From: Halovivax gelatinilyticus
Lineage (GTDB): Archaea; Halobacteriota; Halobacteria; Halobacteriales; Natrialbaceae
NCBI RefSeq assembly: GCF_024300625.1
Contig: NZ_CP101322.1
Coordinates: forward strand, 447,992 to 511,991
DNA: 64,000 nt
Direction: 5' to 3'
This document shows, one piece after another, positions 1-8,605 of the stretch (position 1 is its first letter; each line of letters begins with the position of its first letter). Position numbers and translations under genes: made by a program. The notes below the pieces were generated by a model, which ran no database searches, had not been told where the DNA came from, and worked only from the letters and a program-made list of their open reading frames with translations.

Positions 1-226
1 TGGTTCGGTCGTCGGGACGATTCTCCTCGACGTACTCGTAGTCGTCCGGGTGCGATCGCTCGCGGGCGGCGTCGATGACGAGCGTCCCGGAGTCGACCGT
101 CACGTCGAGCGTGGCCGCGGAGACGCCGGGGACGTCGACGACGAGCAGGTAGGCGTCGTCGTCTTCGAGGAGATCGTAAAAGACGTCACTGGGGAGGGTA
201 CGTACCGCGTCGCGCAAGCCAGCCAT
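1..226 (-). CDS. Hsp20/alpha-crystallin family protein, N-terminal part
   Basis: Only the first 75 residues are inside the window; the gene runs off the left edge. The translation starts MAGLRDAVRTLPSDVFYDLL and continues into a DDAYLLVVDVPGV stretch, then TLDVTVDSGTLVIDAAR. That is the usual opening of the alpha-crystallin beta-sandwich in archaeal small heat-shock proteins, which hold unfolding proteins in the cytoplasm. The ATG at 226 is supported by a T-rich TATA-like box (about 250-260) 25-30 bases upstream, as expected for a leaderless transcript. The C-terminal part, including any IxI motif, is not visible, so a GvpH-like role cannot be excluded. Confidence 0.75.
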   Translation of the reverse strand, partial: MAGLRDAVRTLPSDVFYDLLEDDDAYLLVVDVPGVSAATLDVTVDSGTLVIDAARERSHPDDYEYVEENRPDDRT

Positions 227-328
227 TGTTTGTCCTTCGAACCCGGGAACGAAAAAAGCCGCGGTCGTGCCAGCCGGTCACACTGATCGGCTGGCAGAGA
301 GGGTCGTTCGCCGGACTGGAGAATCGGC

Positions 329-1192
329 TCACACGAGGACGAGGTTACACAGCAGCCACAGACAGACGGCGACGACACCCGCGCCGGCCGCGACGAGGAC
401 GAATCCGAGCAACTCGGTGTAGAGTCCGAGACGGCGTTCGCTCCGGTCGGAGACGACGAACGGGAAGCCGAACAGTCGGTGGCGAAGTCGCGCGAATCGA
501 TCGTCGGCCAGGCTCGACTCGCCGACCCCGACCGCCGCGTTGACCTGTCCCGCCGCCCGACCGACGTCGGTGTCGAACCGGGCGTATCCGAGGACGTGAG
601 CCTCGTCACCGACGTCCAGGCGGCGCTCGATGAATCGCCGGTCCGAGCCGGTTCGCAGTTCGAAGAGCCGGAGGTCTACCGACTCGTTCTGACAGTCGAC
701 GTCCTCGCTCCAGTCGATGTACGCGCCGATTCGAGCCGGCGGTTCCGTCCCGCCGTCGACCCGGATGCGGTCGTCGCGGTCGAGCCGGAAATCCGCCCCG
801 GGCGGTTCGACGAGGACGCTCCCAGAGCCGTCGTCGAGTCTGAAGGGGACGTACTCGTCGCCCGCGGAGATGGTCGTCCACGACGAGCCGTTCTTCGAGG
901 AGCGTTCCTCCTCGACGGCGTACTCGTAGGCGACGCAGGCCGTGCCGGTGAACGGCGATTCGAGCGCACCGGCGGCGGGTTCGACCGTACCCCGAAGTTC
1001 GACGTAGCCACCGTTCGGCGTCTCCAGGACCGAATCGGTTTCGGTGCGAAGGATCAGGTGAGCGAGCCTGAGTTCGCGGAGACCGTAGAGGGCGACGGCC
1101 GAGGCGACGGCGACCGCGAGCACCAGGAGGCTCACCCAGAACGCGGCGGCGACGGTCGCTGGAACGGCGGGAGGAGCCGTGAGGGACCACAT
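329..1192 (-). CDS. membrane protein with GIDE (E3 ligase-like) domain
   Basis: This 287-residue protein has one hydrophobic helix near the N terminus (about 8-35) and one at the C terminus (about 260-286). A soluble region between them resembles the GIDE/BAM domain known from mitochondrial MUL1-type ubiquitin ligases, with features such as the FTGTACVAYEYAVEEER segment, paired beta strands and an acidic face. No RING domain follows, so ligase activity is not implied. Archaeal and bacterial members of this family are unassigned. The ATG at 1192 was chosen over upstream in-frame codons because a TATA-like AT-rich stretch lies at about 1212-1220 on the opposite side. It is divergent from the first moeA gene. 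Confidence 0.7.
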   Translation of the reverse strand: MWSLTAPPAVPATVAAAFWVSLLVLAVAVASAVALYGLRELRLAHLILRTETDSVLETPNGGYVELRGTVEPAAGALESPFTGTACVAYEYAVEEERSSKNGSSWTTISAGDEYVPFRLDDGSGSVLVEPPGADFRLDRDDRIRVDGGTEPPARIGAYIDWSEDVDCQNESVDLRLFELRTGSDRRFIERRLDVGDEAHVLGYARFDTDVGRAAGQVNAAVGVGESSLADDRFARLRHRLFGFPFVVSDRSERRLGLYTELLGFVLVAAGAGVVAVCLWLLCNLVLV

Positions 1193-1295
1193 GTTCGGTA
1201 CTGACGGTCGAAAACACATATCCCTTCCTACACGAATTCGAACCGACGCCGTCTGCGTCCGCACGCTTTTTGCGCTCGCCGGTTCGAGGGCGTGT

Positions 1296-2627
1296 ATGGA
1301 CGGACCGGACCGCGATCGGCGAACGGCCGGCTTCAGGGAACGAACGCCGCTGTCGACGGCCCGATCGACACTCAGAGAAGCCGTACTGAGCGATAGCGAC
1401 GGAGACGTGGCGCTCGTCGGTCGCGAGCGGGTGGCGCTCACCGAGGCCGACGGTCGCGTCCTCGCCCAGTCGGTCACGGCCGATCGAAACGTCCCTCACT
1501 ACGAGCGCGCGGCGATGGACGGCTACGCCGTCCGAGCGACCGACACGCACGGCGCGTCTGCGCGGTCGCCAGCAGTCGTCTCGATCGACTCGACGACGCC
1601 CGTTACCGCTCCGGGAGCGGACGAGAACGCGACGTCCCGACGGGTCCAGGCGGGAACGGCCGTGCGGGTGCACACGGGAAGCGCCCTCCCCAACGGCGCC
1701 GACGCCGTCGTGATGATCGAGGACGTCACCGAACTGCCGGCCGCCGGGGAACTCGAAGTCGAAGACGCGGTCGCCGTCGGGGAGAACGTCGCCCCGGTCG
1801 GCGAGGACGTCGAGGCGGGCGCGCGGCTGTACGAACCGGGCCACCGTCTTCGCCCCTCGGACCTCGGACTCTTGCGGTCGGTCGGGATCGATTCGCTCTC
1901 GGTCGCCCGCCGGCCGCGCGTCGCCGTCGTTCCGACGGGCGAAGAACTCGTCACCCCCGGAACCGAGCCCGGACCGGGCCAGGTGATCGAGACCAACGGA
2001 CTCACGATCGCGCGGCTGGCCGACCGCTGGGGGGCGGTCACGACGCGCGCGGAAGAACCGGTCACCGACGACGAAACCGCGCTCAGGGCGGCCATCGAGG
2101 GCGCCCTGGACCACGACGTGATCGTCACCACCGGCGGGTCGTCCGTCGGCGAACGAGATCTCCTCCCCGAGGTGGTCGACGAACTCGGCGAGGTCGTGGT
2201 CCACGGCGTCGCCCTGAAACCGGGCCATCCCGTCTGTCTCGGCGTCGTCGAGGGGACGCCCGTGATCGTCCTTCCTGGCTATCCGGTCGCCTGCATGATC
2301 AACGCCGTTCAGTTCCTCCGGCCGACGCTCTCCTGGCTGGTCGGCGCGTCGGTTCCCGACCACCCGACAGTTCAGGCGACGCTCGATCGGAAGCTCCCGA
2401 GCGAACCGGGGACCAAGACCTTTGCCAGAGTCTCCGTCGAAATCGATGCGGAGGCCGAACCGGGCTATCGCGCCGTTCCGACCAGAGCGAGCGGCTCGGG
2501 CGTCCTCTCGAGCGTCGCTCTGGCCGACGGCTGGGTGATCGTCGACGAATCACGCGAGGGGATCCCGGCCGGCGAGAGAGTCGACGTCGAGTTCTGGGAG
2601 AGCGGCTTCGTCCCGATAGACGGGTGA
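1296..2627 (+). CDS. moeA: MoeA family molybdopterin molybdenumtransferase
   Basis: The 443-residue product is a standard-length MoeA, which inserts molybdate into adenylylated molybdopterin in the last step of molybdenum cofactor synthesis. Visible signatures are AMDGYAVR at 73-80, PTGEEL at 213-218, the molybdopterin-binding loop TTGGSSVGERD at 278-288 and LPGYPVACM at 326-334. The small C-terminal beta-barrel domain is present at about 360-440. The start at 1296 fits a T-rich box at about 1264-1270 and a leaderless transcript. A second MoeA gene follows after about 105 bases on the same strand; haloarchaea commonly carry such a pair. Confidence 0.93.
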   Translation: MDGPDRDRRTAGFRERTPLSTARSTLREAVLSDSDGDVALVGRERVALTEADGRVLAQSVTADRNVPHYERAAMDGYAVRATDTHGASARSPAVVSIDSTTPVTAPGADENATSRRVQAGTAVRVHTGSALPNGADAVVMIEDVTELPAAGELEVEDAVAVGENVAPVGEDVEAGARLYEPGHRLRPSDLGLLRSVGIDSLSVARRPRVAVVPTGEELVTPGTEPGPGQVIETNGLTIARLADRWGAVTTRAEEPVTDDETALRAAIEGALDHDVIVTTGGSSVGERDLLPEVVDELGEVVVHGVALKPGHPVCLGVVEGTPVIVLPGYPVACMINAVQFLRPTLSWLVGASVPDHPTVQATLDRKLPSEPGTKTFARVSVEIDAEAEPGYRAVPTRASGSGVLSSVALADGWVIVDESREGIPAGERVDVEFWESGFVPIDG

Positions 2628-2732
2628 GTCGGTTCGGATCAGCCGTCGGTACCCGTTCAGAGCGACCGATTCGAGTTCGGGTGGGTTTCCGCAGTCGGGA
2701 GAGATTTTACGGCGGCCGGTCAATCGATCCGT

Positions 2733-4616
2733 ATGGATCACAAGGAGTTTCGCGACCTGACCGACCCCGACGCCGCCCGGGAGGCGATCCGCTCGCTGTC
2801 GCTTTCGGCCGGGCGCGAGACGGTCCCGCTCGCGGAGACGAACGGTCGCGTCCTCGCCGGTCGGATCGACGCCGAACTCGACGTTCCGGGGTTCGACCGC
2901 GCGAGCCTGGACGGGTACGCGCTTCGGGCGGCCGATACCGCCGGCGCTGACGAGGCCGACCCCGTCTCGCTCTCGCTCGTCGGTACGGTCCACGCCGGCC
3001 AGGAGCCGGACGTCACCGTCGGCGCGGGCGAGGCGGTCGAGATCTCGACGGGGGCGGTGCTGCCAGCGGGCGCGGACGCGATGGTTCCGGTCGAGCGGAC
3101 CGACAGACCGGACGGGAACGACGCCGAGGAGACGGTGCTCGTTCGAACCACCGAGGCTCCGGGCGACAACGTCATGTTCGCCGGCGCGGACGTGGCGGCC
3201 GGCGAGCGCGCGCTCGGCCCGGGAACCGAACTGACCCCCCGCGAGATCGGATTGCTCTCTGCGCTCGGCGTCGAAACCGTCCCCGTTCGAGCCACCCCGC
3301 GCGTCGGAATCGTCTCGACGGGCGACGAACTCGTACCGCCGGGCGAGAACCTACACAGCGAGCGCGGAGAAATCTACGACGTCAACAGCTACGCGATCGC
3401 CGCCGCGGTGGAGGACGCCGGCGGGCAGGCGATTCGCTACCCGCACGTCGGCGACGACTGGGACGCGATGGAGCGCACCCTGAAGCGGGCCGCAGACGAG
3501 TGCGAACTCGTCCTCTCGTCGGGGTCGACCAGCGCGAGCGCCGTCGACGTCATCTACCGGGTGATCGAGGAACTCGGCGAACTCGTCCTCCACGGGGTCA
3601 GCGTCAAGCCGGGCAAGCCGATGCTCGTCGGGCGGCTGGACGACGCCGCCTACGTCGGACTGCCAGGCTACCCCGTCTCGGCGATGATGGTCTTTCGCAG
3701 CTTCGTCGCGCCGGCGATCGAGGAAGCCGCCGGGCGGTCCCCGGGAGCCGCCACGACGGTCGAGGGTCGACTCGCGACCGAAACGCGCTACGCCGAGGGT
3801 CGCCACCGACTGCTTCCGGTCGGCCTGGTCGAACCGGGTCCCGACGAGGTGGACGAGGACGTCCCGCTCGTCTACCCGGTCGATAAGGGCAGCGGAGCCA
3901 CGACGAGTCTCGCGCGCGCCGACGGGATCGTCGAGGTGCCCGCCGACACGGATTACCTGGCCGCGGGAGAGTCGGTAACGGTCACGCTGTTCTCGCCGTC
4001 GGTCGAACCGCCGTCGCTGCTGGGCGTCGGCGAGGACGATCCGACCGTAAACCGGGCGCTCGACGCCGTCTCGAACCCACGATACCTGGCCGAGGGATCT
4101 CGACCGGCCGTCCGTCGGATGCGCTCGGGCGTCCCGGACGTGGCCGTCGTGGCGGGCCCGCTCGACCGCGATCACGAGTGGGACGAACTGGTTCGCTTCG
4201 ACCGCGAGTGGGGGTTGCTGGTCCCCGACGGGAACCCGAACTCGATCGAGGGACTCGACGCGTTGATCGACCGCGACGTCTCGTTCGTCAACCGGACTAC
4301 CGACTCCGGGCTCAGACGAAGCCTCGACGCAGCACTCGACGACTACGCGGCGAAAGCCGATCGAGATCCAGCCGACCTCCGTGGCTCGATCGACGGCTAC
4401 GAGTTCGCGCTCAGAGCCCACGAGAGTCCCGCCCGGCGCGTTATCGCCGGCGAGGCGGACGCCGGGGTGGGCCTCCGTCAGAGTGCGTCTACGCTCTCGC
4501 TCTCTTTCGTCCCCATCGGCGCCCAGCCCGTTCGAGTGCTGGTGAACCCACACCGACGGGCGAAGCCCGCCGTCTCCCAGTTGGGCGCTACACTCGAATC
4601 ACACCTCGGCGGATAA
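2733..4616 (+). CDS. moeA: MoeA fused to C-terminal substrate-binding-like domain
   Basis: This 627-residue protein has a complete MoeA half (1 to about 425) with SLDGYALR at 58-65, STGDEL at 195-200 and LPGYPVS at 310-316. A C-terminal half (about 430-627) resembles periplasmic-binding/LysR-effector domains. Its segments VAVVAGPLDRDHEW, SFVNRTTDSGLRRSL and EADAGVGLRQSA match the ligand-binding lobes seen in archaeal MoeA-PBP fusions, which are thought to sense or hold molybdate or tungstate. The loop that reads TTGGSSVG in the upstream paralogue is SSGSTSAS here (262-269), so the catalytic chemistry may differ. A TATA-like ATTTTAC at 2704-2710 places the transcript start at or next to the ATG. 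Confidence 0.9.
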   Translation: MDHKEFRDLTDPDAAREAIRSLSLSAGRETVPLAETNGRVLAGRIDAELDVPGFDRASLDGYALRAADTAGADEADPVSLSLVGTVHAGQEPDVTVGAGEAVEISTGAVLPAGADAMVPVERTDRPDGNDAEETVLVRTTEAPGDNVMFAGADVAAGERALGPGTELTPREIGLLSALGVETVPVRATPRVGIVSTGDELVPPGENLHSERGEIYDVNSYAIAAAVEDAGGQAIRYPHVGDDWDAMERTLKRAADECELVLSSGSTSASAVDVIYRVIEELGELVLHGVSVKPGKPMLVGRLDDAAYVGLPGYPVSAMMVFRSFVAPAIEEAAGRSPGAATTVEGRLATETRYAEGRHRLLPVGLVEPGPDEVDEDVPLVYPVDKGSGATTSLARADGIVEVPADTDYLAAGESVTVTLFSPSVEPPSLLGVGEDDPTVNRALDAVSNPRYLAEGSRPAVRRMRSGVPDVAVVAGPLDRDHEWDELVRFDREWGLLVPDGNPNSIEGLDALIDRDVSFVNRTTDSGLRRSLDAALDDYAAKADRDPADLRGSIDGYEFALRAHESPARRVIAGEADAGVGLRQSASTLSLSFVPIGAQPVRVLVNPHRRAKPAVSQLGATLESHLGG

Positions 4617-4710
4617 CCATCAGTAGCAGACCGAACCGGTTTCCTCAGGAGACGGTCAGTCGATCGTAACTGTCCGTGTTCAACGACACTCATTCACGCT
4701 GAGTATGGCG

Positions 4711-4718
4711 TTTTTACC
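4711..4718 (+). promoter_or_regulatory. TATA-like box deciding the start of the HTH_10 gene
   Basis: TTTTTACC lies about 27 bases before the ATG at 4741. With typical archaeal spacing this places transcription at the 4741 codon. An in-frame ATG at 4705 lies ahead of the box and is therefore unlikely to be used. Confidence 0.6.
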
Positions 4719-4740
4719 TTCGACCATTGTACGTCCCCCA

Positions 4741-5388
4741 ATGTCGACGATCGCTGAGTTTCGGATCCCTGCGGCTGACCTGGTACTGTCGGATTCGTTC
4801 GATCGAATCCCTGACCTCACGGTTCAACTCGAGTCGTCGATATCGAGAACCGTGCCGTCACTGTGGATCGCCGGCGACGAACCCGGTGCGGTGACCGACG
4901 CGCTCGCGGACGACTCGTCCGTCTCGGACGCCGAACTCCTCATCGAGACGCCCGATCGGCTCCTGTACGACGTCGAACCGTCGTCGGAGACGCGACGGCG
5001 GTTCGATCGGTTGCTCGAAGCCGACGCGACGGTCCTCGACGCGACCGGACGCGCCGGGTGGTGGCAACTCGAGATGCGATTTCCGGACCGCAACGCGCTC
5101 GCCGCCACGCACGACCGACTGGACGAGAACGGAGCGGCCGTCGAAATCGTCCGCGTCTCCCAGCTCGGCGGCCGACCGACGGCACATCCTCGGCTCACGC
5201 CAGAGCAGCGGGAAGCGCTCGTCGCCGCGTTCGAACACGGCTACTTCGAGATACCGAGACGGACGTCGATGGAGGAACTGGCCGAAGAACTCGGCATCTC
5301 ACATCAGGCGCTCTCAGAACGCCTCCGACGGGCCTACGAGACGCTCGTCGACGCGGAACTCCAGCCGGCGGGCGAACACGCCCCGTAA
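4741..5388 (+). CDS. Bat-type HTH_10 transcriptional regulator
   Basis: This 215-residue protein has a C-terminal HTH_10 domain (about 150-208) with the characteristic LTPEQREALVAAFEHGYFE and EELAEELGISHQALSERL segments. This is the DNA-binding module of the bacterio-opsin activator family. The N-terminal half (about 1-140) looks like the GAF/HTH-associated sensory region found in short Bat-like proteins and has no PAS or response-regulator receiver domain. It probably acts as a cytoplasmic transcription factor; the signal and target are unknown. It ends 6 bases before the convergent HAD hydrolase gene, so it is not in an operon with it. Confidence 0.88.
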   Translation: MSTIAEFRIPAADLVLSDSFDRIPDLTVQLESSISRTVPSLWIAGDEPGAVTDALADDSSVSDAELLIETPDRLLYDVEPSSETRRRFDRLLEADATVLDATGRAGWWQLEMRFPDRNALAATHDRLDENGAAVEIVRVSQLGGRPTAHPRLTPEQREALVAAFEHGYFEIPRRTSMEELAEELGISHQALSERLRRAYETLVDAELQPAGEHAP

Positions 5389-5394
5389 CCTGAG

Positions 5395-6021
5395 TCACAG
5401 TTCGTCGAACGACGTGATCCGATAGTCGCCCTCGACGGGCTCGGCGCGTCGGTCGGGGCCGTGTCGATCGACGAAGAGCGCATCGAGGCCGGCGTTTCGC
5501 GCCGCGCCGACGTCGCAGACGCCGTCGCCGGCGAGAACGCCCGAGCGACCGTTTCGTCCGACGCCGAGATCGTCGACAACCCGCCGAACCGGCGTCGGAT
5601 CCGGCTTCCATCCCGTCTCGTTCGTACAGCAGAGCACGACGTCGAACCAGTCGCGGATACCGAGGTGATCGAGTACGGGATCGGTGAGAAACGACTGACA
5701 GTGGGTGACGAGGCCGACCGGCGCGTCCAGGTCGCCGACGAACGCCGCGTCTTCGTACAGGTAGGTCGCCTCCGCGCGCACGAGCGGCTCTTCGACGTCG
5801 TGAAATTCTCGCCAGAACGTCTCCGGGTCGAACCCCCACGCGGCGAGTTGCTCGTTACGAGAGCCGGTCAGACCGTGCCAGAGCGTCTCAGCCTCCGCGT
5901 CGGTGAACGGCCGGCCCAGTCGGTCGCCGACCTCGTCGAACACCTCGCGCACGTAGGCCCACTCGACGTCGACGAGCGTCCCGTCGAGATCGCACAGCCA
6001 GTAGTCGTACGACGAATCCAT
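5395..6021 (-). CDS. HAD superfamily hydrolase
   Basis: This 208-residue protein has the phosphoglycolate-phosphatase type of HAD fold. Motif I is LCDLDGTLVDV near residue 9-19 with the nucleophilic aspartate, motif II is LVTHCQSF, the lysine region is TGWKPDP, and motif III is AGDGVCDVGAARNAG. The helical cap lies between motif I and motif II. Such enzymes dephosphorylate small phosphorylated metabolites, but the substrate cannot be read from the sequence. The ATG at 6021 is the only good start. It is convergent with the HTH_10 gene upstream on the map. Confidence 0.88.
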   Translation of the reverse strand: MDSSYDYWLCDLDGTLVDVEWAYVREVFDEVGDRLGRPFTDAEAETLWHGLTGSRNEQLAAWGFDPETFWREFHDVEEPLVRAEATYLYEDAAFVGDLDAPVGLVTHCQSFLTDPVLDHLGIRDWFDVVLCCTNETGWKPDPTPVRRVVDDLGVGRNGRSGVLAGDGVCDVGAARNAGLDALFVDRHGPDRRAEPVEGDYRITSFDEL

Positions 6022-6088
6022 GCGGACACAGGAATAGGGCGTTCGACGTAATGGGTGTTGTGGTGGAATTCGGGCGAGAGGTGACGAG

Positions 6089-6316
6089 TCACGCGTCGGT
6101 GAGCACGACCTCCAGACGACCCGATTCGAGCAAGATTTCGATCTGTCCGTACGTGAACCGACCGTCGACGTCGTCGCCGGCGAACGCGACGACTCGCCCG
6201 TCAGCCTCAGTCACCGTCGCAACGTCTGCGCCGTCCCGGTGGTGATAGACGAGCGTGGTACCGGGGAGGAACGCCTCGGCCGTGAGACGGTAGAGGTCTG
6301 AACTGCGCTGGCGCAT
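6089..6316 (-). CDS. conserved small protein of unknown function
   Basis: This is a 75-residue acidic protein with no transmembrane segment and no cysteine. The predicted structure is beta-rich in the centre (TTLVYHHRDGADVATVTEADGR, shown here in parts: TTLVYHHRDG and ADVATVTEADG). It has haloarchaeal composition and GC3 in this frame, so it is probably a real gene. No family was recognised. It lies between the HAD hydrolase and the DCC-family gene, all on the same strand but with gaps of 67 and 78 bases, so separate promoters are possible. Confidence 0.6.
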   Translation of the reverse strand: MRQRSSDLYRLTAEAFLPGTTLVYHHRDGADVATVTEADGRVVAFAGDDVDGRFTYGQIEILLESGRLEVVLTDA

Positions 6317-6394
6317 ACCGCAGGATGTGGCCTCACGGCGATACGCCTTGAGGTGTCACTGTCCAACAGTTATGCGATTTCGAACCGGAACCGG

Positions 6395-6796
6395 TCACTC
6401 CGCCGCGTCACCCTCGCGTCGAACCGGGGGCGTTCGCGACGTGAATCGGCCCCAGAATACCCGGTTGTGCGCGAACCGTCGGTAGCCCCACTCGCGCAGC
6501 TGTCCGTAGGCGCCGATACGCCGAAGCCGCTCGATAATCGGCCTGGCGGGCCGGCCGAGGTCTGAACGGGCGAACAGTTCCTCGAACGACGCCCCGCACG
6601 AATACCTGGCCTCGGGCGTGAGCAGGTGCGAACAGGACTCGTACTCCGGCGGGAGCCGCTCTCGAAGTTCCGGTTCGTCGTCCAGGTCCGAAAAGCCGAC
6701 GAGACGAACGTCGGCGAGCGGCGCGAAGTACTCCGCCCAGTAGGTGCAAAATCCGCAGTCGTCGTCGAAGACCATCACGGCGTCGGTGTCTGTCAT
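6395..6796 (-). CDS. DCC family (DUF393) thiol-disulfide oxidoreductase
   Basis: This 133-residue protein opens with VMVFDDDCGFCTYWAEYFAP. The DxDCxFC motif is the signature of the DUF393/DCC family, which has a thioredoxin-like fold, and the CGFC pair would be the redox centre. Two further cysteines lie around ESCSHLLTPEARYSCG. A C-terminal region with WGYRRFAHNR is typical of the family. It is probably a cytoplasmic thiol oxidoreductase; partners are unknown. The ATG at 6796 is preferred over an in-frame GTG 21 bases earlier because the conserved domain begins immediately after it. Confidence 0.85.
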   Translation of the reverse strand: MTDTDAVMVFDDDCGFCTYWAEYFAPLADVRLVGFSDLDDEPELRERLPPEYESCSHLLTPEARYSCGASFEELFARSDLGRPARPIIERLRRIGAYGQLREWGYRRFAHNRVFWGRFTSRTPPVRREGDAAE

Positions 6797-6895
6797 ACGT
6801 GTGTCTACGCGGTCCACCTACAAACCGCTGTTTTCACAGACGATGGAATTCACCGGAGAAGTAACGTCCTCGCCAGTACGGCTGGCTTTGAAAGT

Positions 6896-7207
6896 CTAGA
6901 CGTCCACGTCGTCGATCGAGCCGGACGAGGCGGTCTGTTCGGATTCGATGAACTCCGCCATCTCGATGTCCGCGTCGGTGATCCCGCCCTCGTCGTGCGT
7001 CGTCAGTCGGATCTCGACTTCTTTGAACCGGATGACGATCTCCGGGTGGTGGTACTGGGCCTCGGCGATTTCGCCGACCATCTGTGCGAAGTTGACGCCG
7101 TGAAGGTAGTCGGTAAACTCGTAGAGGCGTACGATCTCGTCGCCCTCTCGTTCCCAGCCACTCGGTAATTGCTCGGCGATTTCGTCGTCTGAGAGTCGGT
7201 CGGCCAT
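6896..7207 (-). CDS. 4a-hydroxytetrahydrobiopterin dehydratase
   Basis: This 103-residue protein is a full-length pterin-4a-carbinolamine dehydratase. The family signature is visible: YHHPEIVIRFKEVEIRLTTH followed by a conserved aspartate in GGITDADIEMA. In archaea these proteins recycle or process pterins, and some serve in molybdopterin-related chemistry, so the exact substrate is not certain. The ATG at 7207 is followed by the MADRLSDDEIAEQLP start typical of haloarchaeal members; the upstream extension looks non-coding. It sits just downstream of hemA on the same strand with an 84-base gap. Confidence 0.92.
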   Translation of the reverse strand: MADRLSDDEIAEQLPSGWEREGDEIVRLYEFTDYLHGVNFAQMVGEIAEAQYHHPEIVIRFKEVEIRLTTHDEGGITDADIEMAEFIESEQTASSGSIDDVDV

Positions 7208-7291
7208 GAGACACCCGATGCGTGCCACCGAAATAATAATTGTGCCTGAGTCAATCACGCCGGCGAACAGGTTCGAGCGGGCCGAGAGTCC

Positions 7292-8605
7292 TCAATCGTC
7301 CTCCGCCGTGCCGACGGACCCGACGCGCTGGTCGGCGACCCCGCGTTCGGACCGTGTGTGCGCGACGTCCGTCGCCGGATCGAACAGCCGTAAGGCGGTG
7401 TCGATCGTCTCCCAGTCGTCCGCGACCGCCGCCTCGCGAAGGCTCTCCGTCGGCGCGGCGAGCAACTGTCCGACGATGGCGTCGGCCATCGTCTCGACGA
7501 TCTCTCGTTGCTCGTCCGTGAGCGGGTCGCGCTCGTCGAGGCGACCGATCGCCGTCTCGAGCTCTCGCGTCTTGATCCGGTCTGCCCCTTCGTACATCGC
7601 GGCGATGACGTCGTCTGCGCGGTTGCGCTTTATCTGCGTGAGCAGCAACTCGAACTCGTCGTCGACCATCCGCTCGACCGCGTTCGACGCCGTTTGGCGC
7701 TGTCGTCGCGTCTCCCGGGTGATCGTCTCGAGATCGTCCAGGTCGTAGACGGTCACACCCCGACGCCGTCCGGCCGACGGATCGACGTCGCGCGGCTGGC
7801 CGAGGTCGACGACGACCTGCTCGCGCCTGCCGAGATCGGTCGGTCCGAGAACCGGGTCGGCGGATCCGGTCGCCGTCACGATCACGTCCGCAGAGCGGGC
7901 CGCCTCCGTAAGCGCCTCGAGCGAGTACACCTCGCCATCGATCTCGTGGGTCTCGACGATCGAACGGGCGCGTTCGACCGTCCGGTTCGCGATCGAAACC
8001 GTCGCGACGTCGCTCGATTCGAGCGCTCTGACGGCCAGCCGTCCCATCTCGCCGGCCCCGACGACGAGTGCGTCCGCTCCCGAGAGGTCGATCGATTCGG
8101 CCGCCAGTTCGACGGCGGCCGATCCGAGCGAGACGATCCCCTCGTTAATCTCCGTCTCCGTTCTGGCTCGTTCGCCGACGTGGATCGCCTTGGTGACGAC
8201 CGAATCGAGCAACTCGCCGATCGCGCCGCCGCGCCGGGCATCCTGGTAGGCGTCTCTGACCTGTCCGATGATCTGATCCTCGCCGAGGACGACCGAATCG
8301 AGGCCACAGGCGACACGTAAGAGGTGACGCAGGCTCGATTCGTGATCGGCCGTCGCGACGATGGACTCCGGGGCGGCTTCGAAAAACGTATCGAGGGCGT
8401 CGTAGCCGGCGTCTGCGGTCTGGGTAACGACGTAGGCCTCGACGCGGTTGCACGTCGCCAGGACGAACGCCTCGGTTACGTCCGGAGCCGAGAGCAGCGA
8501 CGTCACGCCGGCGTGTTGATTCTCCGGGCTCGCTTCGGCGAGTTCGTCGACCGTCGCCGTCTCGTGCGTGACGCGGGCGCTCGTCACGACGCCGTTGGCG
8601 CTCAC
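7292..8605 (-). CDS. hemA: glutamyl-tRNA reductase
   Basis: This 437-residue protein is the expected length for HemA, which reduces glutamyl-tRNA to glutamate-1-semialdehyde in the first committed step of tetrapyrrole synthesis. The catalytic cysteine is in TCNRVE (51-56), GEDQIIGQ is at 108-115, and the NADPH-binding VVGAGEMG is at 181-188. The helical dimerisation domain occupies the C-terminal third. The start overlaps the stop of the upstream siroheme-synthase-like gene by 4 bases, so the two are translationally coupled. Together with the siroheme decarboxylase gene this forms a heme biosynthesis operon. Confidence 0.96.
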   Translation of the reverse strand: MSANGVVTSARVTHETATVDELAEASPENQHAGVTSLLSAPDVTEAFVLATCNRVEAYVVTQTADAGYDALDTFFEAAPESIVATADHESSLRHLLRVACGLDSVVLGEDQIIGQVRDAYQDARRGGAIGELLDSVVTKAIHVGERARTETEINEGIVSLGSAAVELAAESIDLSGADALVVGAGEMGRLAVRALESSDVATVSIANRTVERARSIVETHEIDGEVYSLEALTEAARSADVIVTATGSADPVLGPTDLGRREQVVVDLGQPRDVDPSAGRRRGVTVYDLDDLETITRETRRQRQTASNAVERMVDDEFELLLTQIKRNRADDVIAAMYEGADRIKTRELETAIGRLDERDPLTDEQREIVETMADAIVGQLLAAPTESLREAAVADDWETIDTALRLFDPATDVAHTRSERGVADQRVGSVGTAEDD

